This document shows positions 28,193-37,018 of a DNA stretch of 64,000 nucleotides, piece after piece. This DNA comes from Oenococcus oeni DSM 20252 = AWRIB129. Lineage in GTDB: Bacteria > Bacillota > Bacilli > Lactobacillales > Lactobacillaceae. The stretch spans positions 186,001 to 250,000 of the forward strand of contig NZ_AQVA01000001.1 of assembly GCF_000372485.1 (NCBI RefSeq), in the 5' to 3' direction. Position numbers and translations under genes: made by a program. Positions within the stretch are counted from its first letter, which is position 1. Each line of letters begins with the position of its first letter. The notes under the pieces were generated by a model, which was given only the letters and a program-made list of their open reading frames with translations, made no database searches and was not told the origin of the DNA.

Positions 28193-28976
28193 AGACTTGA
28201 TCTTCTATTAGATCAAAACGCGACCAATTCTTATTTAAATTTTTTGCTGCTGATAATTCAGCCTGTTTCCAAAATTTTTTTGAGTTGGTAGCACCGTTTT
28301 TTTCGCCAATCACAATCAACTGGCCACCATGCTCGAAAAACTTATTGACGCGCAAATAATTTAATATCAGCCAGTCACAGTTAGAATGCTGTGGCGACCA
28401 GGCCAGCAACACAACCTCAATATCTTTTAAATAATATTCAATCGCGGCGCTGGCTTCCATCTTAACAACCTTTGTGACCGGCGATAGCGGATGGTTCATG
28501 ACCTGCCAATCGAAGTTATCAGTCGCCTTGATCGGGTAGCCTTTTTTTAGTTCTCGAATCCCAGCCGTTAAAAAGCCGTTTCCAGCCATGATTTCAAGCG
28601 TTGGCCGCCCATTCAAAAATTTTAATAAATCACGAACCCATTCTTTTGAGATATAGGCAAACATTCCATATTTTTCAATCAGGTAATCGCGGTAATCGTG
28701 TAAAAGTCCATCCAGTTCTTCGGCCGGACGGACTTTTTGCTGAATTTCCAATTCAGACATTCCCGGTCTGATTTCTTTGGACAAAAAATCTTGAATTTCA
28801 ATAATCATTGAATCGGAAAGCTCCAGTTTTGGCAGCTTATTTGGCAATCGTTTTTTGCTGATTGCCAGATCAGAAAAAAGCAGCGCATCAATTAGATCGC
28901 TGACTGAATAAAGTTTTGCAAAATAATCCCGGCAGGCTTTTAAGCGGGGAATGTAGGTTTCGAGATTAAAAGTCAT
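28179..28976 (-). CDS. Putative SAM-dependent methyltransferase-like protein
   Basis: 265 residues. The C-terminal half looks like a Rossmann methyltransferase: TLEIMAGNGFLTAGI near 126 resembles motif I, KATDNFDW resembles the acidic strand 2, and VVLLAWSP near 180 motif IV. The N-terminal half is helical and unrecognised. It overlaps the XRE regulator upstream by 11 bases, so the two are translationally coupled. Function inferred from fold motifs only. Confidence 0.6.
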   Translation of the reverse strand: MTFNLETYIPRLKACRDYFAKLYSVSDLIDALLFSDLAISKKRLPNKLPKLELSDSMIIEIQDFLSKEIRPGMSELEIQQKVRPAEELDGLLHDYRDYLIEKYGMFAYISKEWVRDLLKFLNGRPTLEIMAGNGFLTAGIRELKKGYPIKATDNFDWQVMNHPLSPVTKVVKMEASAAIEYYLKDIEVVLLAWSPQHSNCDWLILNYLRVNKFFEHGGQLIVIGEKNGATNSKKFWKQAELSAAKNLNKNWSRFDLIEDQVFIVE

Positions 28977-29394
28977 TTTGATTATTAAAAAGATCGAGTG
29001 ATTCTTGATGATCGATATTAATCACATCACCAGTCGATCGACGTCCTCTCGCATGCAGATAACCGGAAATTAATTGAAGTATTTCATATTTGTCATTGTT
29101 ATCCAAAGGAGTATCGTTATAAGTCAATTTTGACGAAGTAATCATTGCCTTGGCCAAATCGACTTGATCATTATTGTAACGTCCGACTAAATAATCCATT
29201 GAAACATCAAAATAATCGGCCAATTTCTTGACCTCTAAATAATTTGGGTTTCGTTCGCCGCGTTCCCAATTACCGATCTGGGATTCGGTATTCTTGGCTT
29301 CGCCTCTTGATATGTTTTTGTTCAAAGCTTTGGCAAGTTGTTTTAAAGTAATTCCCTTGCCTCGCCGTAATGCCCTCAATCTCTCTGGAAACAT
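28966..29394 (-). CDS. XRE-family transcriptional regulator
   Basis: 142 residues. The N-terminal Cro/C1-type helix-turn-helix (residues 4-70: LRALRRGKGITLKQLAKAL ... SQIGNWERGERNP) is followed by a short C-terminal region without a recognised sensor domain. An insertion of about eight residues (ISRGEAKN) lies between helices 2 and 3. It is coupled to the methyltransferase-like gene and has a 214-base upstream gap shared with the divergent YczE-like gene. Confidence 0.88.
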   Translation of the reverse strand: MFPERLRALRRGKGITLKQLAKALNKNISRGEAKNTESQIGNWERGERNPNYLEVKKLADYFDVSMDYLVGRYNNDQVDLAKAMITSSKLTYNDTPLDNNDKYEILQLISGYLHARGRRSTGDVINIDHQESLDLFNNQNDF

Positions 29395-29608
29395 GCCTCT
29401 ATCTTATCAGGAACGAGGATTTTATTAAACGCGCACCTCTGTTCGTCTTTTGCTTAAAATGATTTTTAATCTAATAGTAAGTTTTTTAAAACAGTTTTCT
29501 AAAATCTTTCTTCCTATTTTCAATTGCTTTTGCCAATTTTCGGGATTACCCAGTGCTATTCTACATATGTATAAGTAAAACTGTTACAGTTCCGCGGAGG
29601 CTTTGTAA
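29395..29608. other. Divergent intergenic region
   Basis: AT-rich gap between the XRE regulator and the YczE-like gene. On the plus strand TGC-TATTCT at 29554-29562 could be an extended -10, and GCGGAGG at 29594-29600 is a strong ribosome site. No gene or repeat seen. Confidence 0.4.
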
Positions 29609-30295
29609 ATTAAAAATACATCGATCGAACGTTGGTTCGGTTTAATATCGGGATTATTCTTGAATGCTTTGGGGAATGCACTCTCGGTTTCCGGAAACAT
29701 GGGGAGCGGAGTTTGGACGGCTTCTGCCGTTAATCTAAGTAAATGGACCGGACTTAGTATTGGAATCTTTTTATTTATTAATGGGTTTTTAAATGCCTTG
29801 ACCAATCAAGTTTTGATTCGTCGTTTTGATTGGAAACGTTTTTTGAATGAAATGATTTTCATATGTTTCTTCAGTTATTTTATTGATTTCTTCGTTCAAA
29901 TTTTTGATCTTCTTGGTATCGGCCGTTTGCCAATCATTTTAAGAGCCGCCATCTCCTGTTTGGGAATTACCTTTTTTTGTATGGGTATTTCTTTATATCA
30001 ACGTGCAAATATTGTTATGCATCCTAATGACGACACGACTAATATTCTTCGTTTTCTATATTTAAAAGGGAGCGCGACCAGGTCTCAATTGATTGATTTT
30101 GTTCCGCCTATATTAGTCATGATCGTTTCCTTTATTTTTACTCGGCATCTTTATTCAGTTGGCATCGCGACTCTATATTCGATTTTATTCAACGGCTTCA
30201 TTATTCGAACGGCCGACGAATTTCTTTGGCCGCATTTGGAACATAATTTTCGTCAAAAAGTCGGTCCCCAAGCAATAAATAAATTTAGAACATAA
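29609..30295 (+). CDS. YczE/YitT-like integral membrane protein, probable ATT start
   Basis: 228 residues from ATT 29609, with five to six membrane segments. NALGNALSVSGNMGSGVWTASAVNLS matches the paralogue at 22102-22779. The first ATG/GTG/TTG candidate in frame is TTG 29660, but starting there deletes most of TM1 (WFGLISGLFLNALG). A TAA at 29606-29608 closes the frame upstream. GCGGAGG ends eight bases before ATT 29609, making ATT the best-placed start. The alternative is a mutated ATG that now depends on the weak TTG. Function unknown. Confidence 0.7.
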   Translation: MKNTSIERWFGLISGLFLNALGNALSVSGNMGSGVWTASAVNLSKWTGLSIGIFLFINGFLNALTNQVLIRRFDWKRFLNEMIFICFFSYFIDFFVQIFDLLGIGRLPIILRAAISCLGITFFCMGISLYQRANIVMHPNDDTTNILRFLYLKGSATRSQLIDFVPPILVMIVSFIFTRHLYSVGIATLYSILFNGFIIRTADEFLWPHLEHNFRQKVGPQAINKFRT

Positions 30296-30372
30296 CTTTT
30301 TGGATTATTCCGAACTTATCCTTTTGACTTATTTTTTGTTTTACATTTTTGACAAATTTTCAGGAGCAAAAA

Positions 30373-31323
30373 ATTCGAAGAAAGGGTATATTAAAAAAGA
30401 TGTTGCGTTGGTTAATTAGAATTGTTGTTTTTATCCTTGTTGTTTATTTGGCAGCCTGCGCTTATTTCTTTAGTGTTGCCGAGCTTCGGAATTCCGAAAA
30501 CGATAAAAATTATACTTACACCGGTGTTCCGGCTAGCCTCAAGCCTTATGTGAAGGATTTTCAAAAACGCTATCAGGCTTCCGGCGAAAGAGTGACAATT
30601 AAAAATGACGGTTTGAAATTGGACGCTTATTATTTGCCGGCTGGAAAGGCCACCAATAAGACGGTTATTATCATTCACGGTTTTCGTCGTAACAAAACCG
30701 GCATGAAAGCTTATACCGATATGTTCGCCAATTTAGGCTACAATACGCTAACAGTCGACAATCGTGGTCATGGGAAGTCTCAGGGCCATTATGTCGGTTT
30801 TGGTTGGTTGGATAAAGGCGATGTTGAAGCTTGGATCCGTTATCTGATCTCGAAGAATAAAAATGTCGAGATCGTTCCTTTTGGTATTTCAATGGGTGGA
30901 GCGACCGTCGCGATGATGTCGGGAGATTCTTTGCCTTCGAACGTCAAAGCTTTGATCGAAGATTCTGGTTACACCAGCGTCGAGGCAGAGATTACCTATG
31001 AGGCCAAAGCAATGTATAATTTGCCGCAAAAACCCTTTGTATCAACCGTTAGCTTAATTTCAAAATTATTTGCTGGTTATTCATATACCGAGGCCAGCTC
31101 TATAAAACAGGTTGAGAAAAACACCCGACCGATGCTCTTTATGCATGGCGGGGCCGATAGTTATGTACCGACAAAAATGGTTTATCAGCTTTATAATGCC
31201 GATAAAGATCCGGAAAAACAGCTTTGGATAGCTCCAAATTCTGGTCATGTACAAGGCTTCGGCGACCATCCAAGTGCTTATACGGCTCAGATTAAGAAGT
31301 TTCTTAATCTATATTTTAAGTAA
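30373..31323 (+). CDS. Membrane-anchored alpha/beta hydrolase, possible ATT start
   Basis: An N-terminal membrane anchor (LRWLIRIVVFILVVYLAACAY) is followed by an extracellular alpha/beta hydrolase: IIHGFRRNK, NRGHGKSQG, nucleophile GISMGGA, Asp in GGADSYVP and His in NSGHVQG. Substrate unknown; related proteins are cell-surface peptidase/esterase-like. AGGAG at 30362-30366 is spaced six bases before ATT 30373; ATG 30400 is the first standard start but has only AAAGGG 13 bases away, and TTG 30349 lies before the Shine-Dalgarno. The 53-base gap after the YczE-like gene suggests co-transcription. Confidence 0.8.
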   Translation: MRRKGILKKMLRWLIRIVVFILVVYLAACAYFFSVAELRNSENDKNYTYTGVPASLKPYVKDFQKRYQASGERVTIKNDGLKLDAYYLPAGKATNKTVIIIHGFRRNKTGMKAYTDMFANLGYNTLTVDNRGHGKSQGHYVGFGWLDKGDVEAWIRYLISKNKNVEIVPFGISMGGATVAMMSGDSLPSNVKALIEDSGYTSVEAEITYEAKAMYNLPQKPFVSTVSLISKLFAGYSYTEASSIKQVEKNTRPMLFMHGGADSYVPTKMVYQLYNADKDPEKQLWIAPNSGHVQGFGDHPSAYTAQIKKFLNLYFK

Positions 31324-31378
31324 TATTTTTTTCATTTGTTTGTTAGAATAAAGAAGTTGTTCGAAAGGAAAATAATAA

Positions 31379-31744
31379 ATGTCTACTTTATGGTTAGAAA
31401 TTTTGGATTACGTTTACGTAATTCTTCAACAAATCTTATTCCTTGCTTTGAGTGTCATGTTGATCTGGGGAGGCTTTTTCATCAAGAATCACGGTCTCGG
31501 CGGTCTGCTTAACACAACAAGCGATGTTAAAGACAAGAAACCAGCTACTAAAACGACGGCCAAAACAGCTGCCAAGGCTGCTGTGAAGACTGTTACCAAG
31601 ATTAAGGGTCAATACAAGGCATATGCTTGGCTTTACATCGGTATGTGGATTTTGAGTGGTTACTTCATTATGTATCAGGTAATCTTCTCATTGGTTTCTC
31701 TATTTATTAGTGGAAGCTCATCTTCTGGTACAAGCAGCTATTAA
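31379..31744 (+). CDS. Small two-TM membrane protein with Lys/Ala/Thr-rich loop
   Basis: 121 residues. TM segment at about 10-32, then a cationic loop (residues 50-75) of KTTAKTAAKAAVKTVTK character resembling histone-H1-like tails, then TM segment at about 82-108 and a Ser/Gly tail. With both ends outside, the cationic loop would face the cytoplasm. I do not recognise the family. It has an extended -10 (TGT-TAGAAT, 31341-31349), an AAAGG ribosome site and its own terminator. Confidence 0.75.
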   Translation: MSTLWLEILDYVYVILQQILFLALSVMLIWGGFFIKNHGLGGLLNTTSDVKDKKPATKTTAKTAAKAAVKTVTKIKGQYKAYAWLYIGMWILSGYFIMYQVIFSLVSLFISGSSSSGTSSY

Positions 31745-31764
31745 TTAATGATTTGGAGATTTTA

Positions 31765-31796
31765 AAAACACCTGTTTTTTTGCGGGTGTTTTTTTG
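31765..31796 (+). terminator. Intrinsic terminator
   Basis: AACACC (31767-31772) pairs with GGTGTT (31785-31790), followed by a T-run. Confidence 0.8.
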
Positions 31797-31875
31797 TATA
31801 TTTGGATAAAACTTGCACTTTTATTTTTAAATATTTACCATATAAAAGATTATTTAAAAGACGAAAGGATCTGCA

Positions 31876-33099
31876 TTGGAACAAAATTTAATTTCAAGCA
31901 AAGGAACTTTTTTGCTTGATAAAGACGAAAAACTTTCTTTAGAACAAAAAAGACTGATTGAAAAAATCATTACTTTCAGTCAGGAAAATATTTCGTCAGA
32001 CAAGACGAGCATTTTGGTAATCGAGGGAGATGCCGGAACTGGAAAAAGTTTGATTCTTCAGCAAGCTTTCACAAAAATCCAGCAAATAGCTGAAGAGGAT
32101 CGTCAGTCTCCTCTATATCGGACAAAGAATTTTTTGCTGGTTAATCATGCTGAGATGCTAAAAATTTATCGTAAGTTGGCCGGAGAAAATCCTCATTTAA
32201 AGAAAAATAGTTTCATGAAACCGACCTCTTATATCAACCAATCGGACAAACTTCAACGGAATGGCGATATCGTTTTGATTGATGAAGCTCACTTGTTGTT
32301 GACCCAAAGTGATAATTACAATAAATTTCATCAGAACAATCAATTATTGGAAATCATTAAACGCAGTCGTATTCTTGTACTTGTCTTCGATCCTTATCAG
32401 GTTCTTAAATTCAAGAGTCTTTGGAGCAGAGGGAAATTAGCTGATTTAATAGCTGCTTATCCGCACGAAATTTTTCATTTACAGCAGCAATATCGAATTG
32501 AGGATGCTGGGAATAGCCTGGCAAACTGGATTAACCAATTGACGCGAAAACGCAAAATTGTTCCCTCGGTTGAAAGCAGACATTTTGATTTGAAGTTTTT
32601 TGAAAATCCCCGATTGATGTTTCAACAAATTAAATTGCATAATCAACAATTTGGTCTTTCTCGAATGTTGGCAACAACCGATTTTCCTTACACAGTCGGC
32701 AAGGGAGTTTGGTACGTTCAAGCAGGAGATTTTCGTCTTCCTTGGGATCAATTGGACGTTGGCAACGAACCGTGGGCTTTACGCGATGAAACAATTAACG
32801 AAGTTGGCTCAATTTATACAATCCAGGGCTTTGATTTGAATTATGTCGGCTTGATTATTGGCCCTTCAATCTCTTATGACAAAAGAAAAAAAGAGTTGAC
32901 TGTCGATCCTAGCGGCTATGAAGACCACGCTGCTTTTCGCACCCCAAAAGACCGCGATATTTCTACCGATGATCAACAACGAATTATGTTGAATGCTTTG
33001 AATGTTTTATTAAAACGCGGCCGTAAGGGCTTGTATATATACACCTGTGATGAAAAGCTGCGTCGTCGCTTGGCACAAGTCACAATTGTTAATGATTAA
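31876..33099 (+). CDS. DUF2075-family P-loop ATPase/helicase-like protein
   Basis: 407 residues. Walker A GDAGTGKS near 49, Walker B VLIDEAH near 137, the QQYRIEDAG motif near 206 and SIYTIQGFDLNYVG near 316 match DUF2075, a superfamily 1 helicase-like group. No nuclease domain is fused. The biological role is unknown; some members sit in phage-defence or repair contexts but nothing here indicates that. TTG start at 31876 is supported by GAAAGGA seven bases upstream. Confidence 0.85.
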   Translation: MEQNLISSKGTFLLDKDEKLSLEQKRLIEKIITFSQENISSDKTSILVIEGDAGTGKSLILQQAFTKIQQIAEEDRQSPLYRTKNFLLVNHAEMLKIYRKLAGENPHLKKNSFMKPTSYINQSDKLQRNGDIVLIDEAHLLLTQSDNYNKFHQNNQLLEIIKRSRILVLVFDPYQVLKFKSLWSRGKLADLIAAYPHEIFHLQQQYRIEDAGNSLANWINQLTRKRKIVPSVESRHFDLKFFENPRLMFQQIKLHNQQFGLSRMLATTDFPYTVGKGVWYVQAGDFRLPWDQLDVGNEPWALRDETINEVGSIYTIQGFDLNYVGLIIGPSISYDKRKKELTVDPSGYEDHAAFRTPKDRDISTDDQQRIMLNALNVLLKRGRKGLYIYTCDEKLRRRLAQVTIVND

Positions 33100-33106
33100 T
33101 TTATGT

Positions 33107-33132
33107 AAAAAAGACCTTCTTAGGTTTTTTTA
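33107..33132 (+). terminator. Weak terminator after the DUF2075 gene
   Basis: Short stem AGACCT/AGGTTT (33112-33117, 33122-33127) and T-run. Confidence 0.45.
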
Positions 33133-33181
33133 TTTTTCGAATAATTTCTTTTGCGTGTTCTTATTATTCTTTTGTTGAAAA

Positions 33182-34030
33182 TTATTTTCTCACACGAGTT
33201 TGTTCGATTACCCGCCGCATTGAATTGATAACCTGGTCAGTTTGTTCGTTCAGACGATGCCCAACTAAAGTAAATAGAGTATCAATAATTGTAATTTGTG
33301 CAACTAAGGAACTCATTGATTCTTGACGAAAATTAACTTCTTCGGAATAAGAATTCAAAACAATATCGGCATTTTTCGCAATTGGTGATTCCGGAAAAGC
33401 CGTGATCGCCACAATTTTTGATCCATTTTCTCGTAGTTTGTTTTCAACCAAAAGGGTATCTTGATTTCGACCGGAATGACTGATAACGATTCCTAGATCT
33501 TCACTTGTTAGATGAGCCGCCTGCATAATTTGGATGTCGTAATCCGGGTGGCTGACAATATTTAAATTAGTTCGCAAGAATTTATGGTAAGCATTGAAGG
33601 CCACGATTGACGAACCACCAATCCCGAAAAAGCCGATCTTGTTTGACGATACCAGCCAGTCAACGACCCGATCCAAATCTTTCATATTAAGGTTGGCAGC
33701 TGTTGCGGTTAAGGCAGCAATGCCGGCTGAAAAAAGTTTTTTAACGATTTGCTCACTTTGGTCGCTTTGTTTGATTTCCGTGAAGAAATCCGAACTGCTG
33801 TTTTTTTTACTAGCCGATAAAGCGATCAGAAAATCACGAAAATTTGGATAACCGAGGTGCCGGGTAAAACGGGAAATCGAAGCTGTTGAAATACCGATTT
33901 TATCCGACAGGCTTTGAATCGTTGCATCCATTACTGAATCTTGATGGGAAAGAATATAATCAGCGATTCTTTTTTCTCCGGGATGTAATTTTTCATAATA
34001 TGATCTGATTGTCTCTGTTACGTTTTGCAC
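33182..34030 (-). CDS. RpiR/MurR-family transcriptional regulator
   Basis: 282 residues: an N-terminal HTH_6 domain (residues 1-77, SLSDKIGISTASISRFTRHLGY) and a C-terminal SIS phosphosugar-binding domain (GFFGIGGSSIV near 133, ISHSGRNQDT near 185). Such regulators sense phosphorylated sugars. It diverges from gnd, so 6-phosphogluconate or a related sugar phosphate is the natural guess for its ligand. The start is GTG, with AGAGGT upstream. Confidence 0.92.
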   Translation of the reverse strand: MQNVTETIRSYYEKLHPGEKRIADYILSHQDSVMDATIQSLSDKIGISTASISRFTRHLGYPNFRDFLIALSASKKNSSSDFFTEIKQSDQSEQIVKKLFSAGIAALTATAANLNMKDLDRVVDWLVSSNKIGFFGIGGSSIVAFNAYHKFLRTNLNIVSHPDYDIQIMQAAHLTSEDLGIVISHSGRNQDTLLVENKLRENGSKIVAITAFPESPIAKNADIVLNSYSEEVNFRQESMSSLVAQITIIDTLFTLVGHRLNEQTDQVINSMRRVIEQTRVRK

Positions 34031-34045
34031 TAGGATTTACCTCTA

Positions 34046-34060
34046 TGTAAATATTTTACA
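34046..34060. promoter_or_regulatory. Candidate RpiR operator
   Basis: TGTAAA-TAT-TTTACA, a perfect six-base inverted repeat, lies 16 bases upstream of the rpiR-like start in the 91-base divergent region with gnd. Position and symmetry suggest an operator; the regulator match is inferred. Confidence 0.5.
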
Positions 34061-34121
34061 CGTAAAAACTTGATATGAGTAAAAAAATTACATAAAATAA
34101 TAACGTTAAGAAGGAGCAGAG

Positions 34122-35027
34122 ATGAAAGTTGGAATGATCGGCCTCGGTAAAATGGGCCTTAATTTAGTAAAAAATATGATCGACAACAAAATTGAAGTGG
34201 TGGGATTTGATTTAAATAGTGATTCCATTGATAAGGCAGCTTCTTATGGTGCGCAAACTGCTGTTGATACTCAGGATTTGGTTGACAAACTCGATTCGCC
34301 AAGAATTGTTTGGGTAATGGTACCTGCTGGAAAACCAACCAATTCAACAATCGATGATTTGATTGAAAAACTCGATGCCGGTGATATTTTGATTGATGGT
34401 GGAAATTCGAATTATAAGGATAATCTCGAACAAAATAAGCGGACGACGGCTGCCGGTATCAAGTTCTTCGATGCTGGTACTTCTGGCGGAATGGAAGGAG
34501 CTTTGGAAGGCGGAAACTTCATGGTTGGAGGGGATGACCCTGAGGCCTGGAAAACAATCGAGCCATTATTTAAAGCTATTTCGGTAAAGGATGGATATCT
34601 TTATACCGGCAAACTTGGTTCGGGTCACTATCTTAAAATGGTTCATAACGGTATTGAATATGGCGAAATGCAAGCGATTGCCGAAGGTTTTGAAGTTTTG
34701 GAAGGTTCACAATTCGCCTATGATTATGAAGCTGTTGCAAAATTGTGGAATCATGGCTCTGTTATCCGTGGTTGGCTGATGGAATTAGCGGAGGATGCCT
34801 TTTCCAAAGATCCAAAACTTGATCAGATAGCCGGAAGAATGCATTCTTCCGGAGAAGGTAAGTGGACACTCGAAGAGGCGATGAACATGCGGATTCCAAC
34901 ACCGGTCATTGCTCTTTCACTAATGATGCGTTATCGTTCGATGCAGGATGACACTTTTACCGGTAAGGTTGTTGCAGCACTCCGCCATGAATTTGGTGGC
35001 CATGCCGTCGACAAATGCGACAATTAA
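34122..35027 (+). CDS. gnd: 6-phosphogluconate dehydrogenase, decarboxylating (short, GntZ type)
   Basis: 301 residues, the short form of the family. The NAD-binding GLGKMGLNLVKNM is at the N-terminus, DGGNSNYKDN near 92, GTSGGMEGA near 120 and the catalytic KMVHNGIEYG near 172. It oxidises 6-phosphogluconate to ribulose-5-phosphate with CO2 release, the core step of heterofermentation. AAGGAG precedes the ATG. Confidence 0.93.
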   Translation: MKVGMIGLGKMGLNLVKNMIDNKIEVVGFDLNSDSIDKAASYGAQTAVDTQDLVDKLDSPRIVWVMVPAGKPTNSTIDDLIEKLDAGDILIDGGNSNYKDNLEQNKRTTAAGIKFFDAGTSGGMEGALEGGNFMVGGDDPEAWKTIEPLFKAISVKDGYLYTGKLGSGHYLKMVHNGIEYGEMQAIAEGFEVLEGSQFAYDYEAVAKLWNHGSVIRGWLMELAEDAFSKDPKLDQIAGRMHSSGEGKWTLEEAMNMRIPTPVIALSLMMRYRSMQDDTFTGKVVAALRHEFGGHAVDKCDN

Positions 35028-35042
35028 ATTAAATACAACTGG

Positions 35043-35082
35043 GCAGTTCAACAATTGATCTTTGTGGACTGTCTTTTTATTT
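35043..35082 (+). terminator. Probable terminator of gnd
   Basis: GGCAGTTC pairs with GGACTGTC (two G-T pairs) around a 16-base loop, followed by five T. Confidence 0.55.
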
Positions 35083-35140
35083 TCCTATGTTTGTCTATCA
35101 TTGGCTAAAACTTCTCTATAGTAAGATAAAATATGGATTG

Positions 35141-35178
35141 ACTGGTTTTAAATCAACCCAGTACCGCGCGGGTGCGGT
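35141..35178 (+). promoter_or_regulatory. Two-hairpin leader before degV pair
   Basis: Hairpin 1: ACTGG (35141-35145) with CCAGT (35158-35162). Hairpin 2: ACCGC (35163-35167) with GCGGT (35174-35178), abutting directly. A TAAAAT box at 35127-35132 would start transcription just before hairpin 1. GGACGGAG and ATG follow. It could be a small regulatory leader; no known riboswitch recognised. Confidence 0.4.
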
Positions 35179-35203
35179 GATTGTCAGGACGGAGTTGTTT
35201 TAG

Positions 35204-36091
35204 ATGAGCAAAATTGCCATTATCGTTGATAGTTCGAGTTACATTCCTAAGGACCAATTAAAAAAACATAATATTTATGTTATTGACAATCCAATCATTT
35301 TTGGAGAAACTATTTATCATGAGTTTAATTGGCCGGTCAACGCGGATTTTTATCAGCAGATGGCAACTACTCCCATCCAACCAACAACAAGCCAACCAGC
35401 TCCCGGCGATTTTGAAGCAGCCTTCCAAGCAGCCAAGGACGATGGCTACAAACAAGCACTTGTCATTACTTTGTCTTCCGGCTTTTCCGGGACCTTCCTT
35501 AATACAAGCGCGATTGCTTCAAGTCATTCCGATATCGATATTCATGTTTGGGATTCGAGAATTGCCTGCCTTGGTGCTGGGAACCAAGCCCTTTTGGCCG
35601 CCGATTTGGCCGAAAAAGGGATTGGCATTGACGAGATTTTGAGTAAATTACAGATTCTTCGCAGTCGGACCGGTGTTTTCTTTGTGGTTGATTCGATTAG
35701 CCATTTACAACGAACCGGACGTTTGTCAGGTGGCCAGGCATTGGTTGCCGGCCTCTTGAATATTAAACCGATTCTGAATATCAATACCAATAAACAAGGG
35801 AAAATCGATGCAGTTGCCAAAACACGCAAAATGTCCGGCGCTTGGCGCTATATTGAAAAACACTTTGCCAAAATCGCGGATAACTACCAACGAGCCGGCT
35901 GGCCGATGCGTGTTTCGATTCTCGATGCGGATAATCCTGAATTGGCCGATGCTTGGCTTAAAAGGGCCGAAAAGCGTTGGCCGGAAATTATTTTTGAACG
36001 TGGTATTATAGGTCCTTTGGTCGGTGTTCATATTGGTGGGAAAGCAGTTGGTTTGATCTGGGCAGAGGACTATAAAAGATTGGAGGATTGA
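35204..36091 (+). CDS. DegV family fatty-acid-binding protein
   Basis: 295 residues. DegV fold: VDSSSYIP at the N-terminus, TTSQPAPGDF near 64 (the TSQP lipid head-group motif), ITLSSGFSGT near 88 and HLQRTGRLSGGQALVAGLLNIKPIL near 166. DegV/FakB proteins present fatty acids to FakA kinase for phospholipid synthesis; no fakA is visible here. First of two tandem paralogues, one base apart. Confidence 0.92.
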   Translation: MSKIAIIVDSSSYIPKDQLKKHNIYVIDNPIIFGETIYHEFNWPVNADFYQQMATTPIQPTTSQPAPGDFEAAFQAAKDDGYKQALVITLSSGFSGTFLNTSAIASSHSDIDIHVWDSRIACLGAGNQALLAADLAEKGIGIDEILSKLQILRSRTGVFFVVDSISHLQRTGRLSGGQALVAGLLNIKPILNINTNKQGKIDAVAKTRKMSGAWRYIEKHFAKIADNYQRAGWPMRVSILDADNPELADAWLKRAEKRWPEIIFERGIIGPLVGVHIGGKAVGLIWAEDYKRLED

Positions 36092-36092
36092 A

Positions 36093-36974
36093 ATGGTAAA
36101 AAATGTTGCAGTGATCGTCGACAGTTCTTTTTATATTCCCAAAGAAGAACAGCAAAAATACAATATCTATGTCATTCCGACTCCAATTATTTTTAACGGG
36201 CGGATCAAGTATGATTCCGATTGGAGTTCGGCAGCCAAGTTTTTCAAGGATATGAATTCTGCAAAAAAAATGCCTTCGACTTCAATGGCTAGTCCGGCTG
36301 ATGTTTTAAAGGCTTTTGAGCAAGTTAGGGCCGATGGATATAGACAGGCGATTTTGATGACGATGGCCAGCGGTATTTCCGGGTTTTACAACATGGCGGT
36401 TAATTTGGCCAACGACTATCAGGAACTTGATGTTCAGGTTTGGGATTCCAAATTTACTTTAATGGTTTCCGGAGTCCAGGCTTTACTGGCAGCTGAGCTT
36501 TCGGCTCAAGGGATTACGCGTGAGGAGATTATGAAAAAAGTGGCTTTGCTTCGTGATTCGACAAGAGTCTTTATTGTCGTTGACGATATTAGTCATTTGA
36601 AACGCACCGGCCGTTTGGCCGGAGGAGCGGCTTTGGTTGCCGGCCTCTTAAATATTAAACCGATTCTGGTTTTTAATAAGGCATCGAAAATTGTCGCGAT
36701 TGGTAAAGAACGACAAATGAAACGTGCCTGGAACTGGCTTTTAAAACAGTATGCTATTGATGCTCCCGACTTTGATCGGCCAATCAGAGTCCTGTTCGCC
36801 GATGCGAATAATCGAGCTTTAACGGAAAATTGGCAGGCTGATTTCCATGAAAAATATCCCGATGTCATTACCGATTTTATTCCAATTGGGCCATTAATCG
36901 GCGTTCACACTGGTGAGAAAGCGGTTGGCTTCGTTTATATGGATGATTGGAAAGATATCGCTCGCCATCATTAA
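36093..36974 (+). CDS. DegV family fatty-acid-binding protein, second copy
   Basis: 293 residues, a diverged paralogue of the previous gene with the same motifs: VDSSFYIP, PSTSMASP near 67, MTMASGISG near 89 and HLKRTGRLAGGAALVAGLLNIKPIL near 167. The lipid motif reads TSMA rather than TSQP, hinting at different acyl-chain preference. It starts one base after the first copy's stop, so the two are co-translated. Confidence 0.92.
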   Translation: MVKNVAVIVDSSFYIPKEEQQKYNIYVIPTPIIFNGRIKYDSDWSSAAKFFKDMNSAKKMPSTSMASPADVLKAFEQVRADGYRQAILMTMASGISGFYNMAVNLANDYQELDVQVWDSKFTLMVSGVQALLAAELSAQGITREEIMKKVALLRDSTRVFIVVDDISHLKRTGRLAGGAALVAGLLNIKPILVFNKASKIVAIGKERQMKRAWNWLLKQYAIDAPDFDRPIRVLFADANNRALTENWQADFHEKYPDVITDFIPIGPLIGVHTGEKAVGFVYMDDWKDIARHH

Positions 36975-37018
36975 AATATTAATATTATTTTAATTTTGAA
37001 TTGTTACTATATATACTA

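Noticed and set aside
31876-33099. Phage-defence helicase/Schlafen-type system
   Set aside because: Only a lone DUF2075 ATPase is present, with no nuclease, toxin or mobile-element genes nearby.
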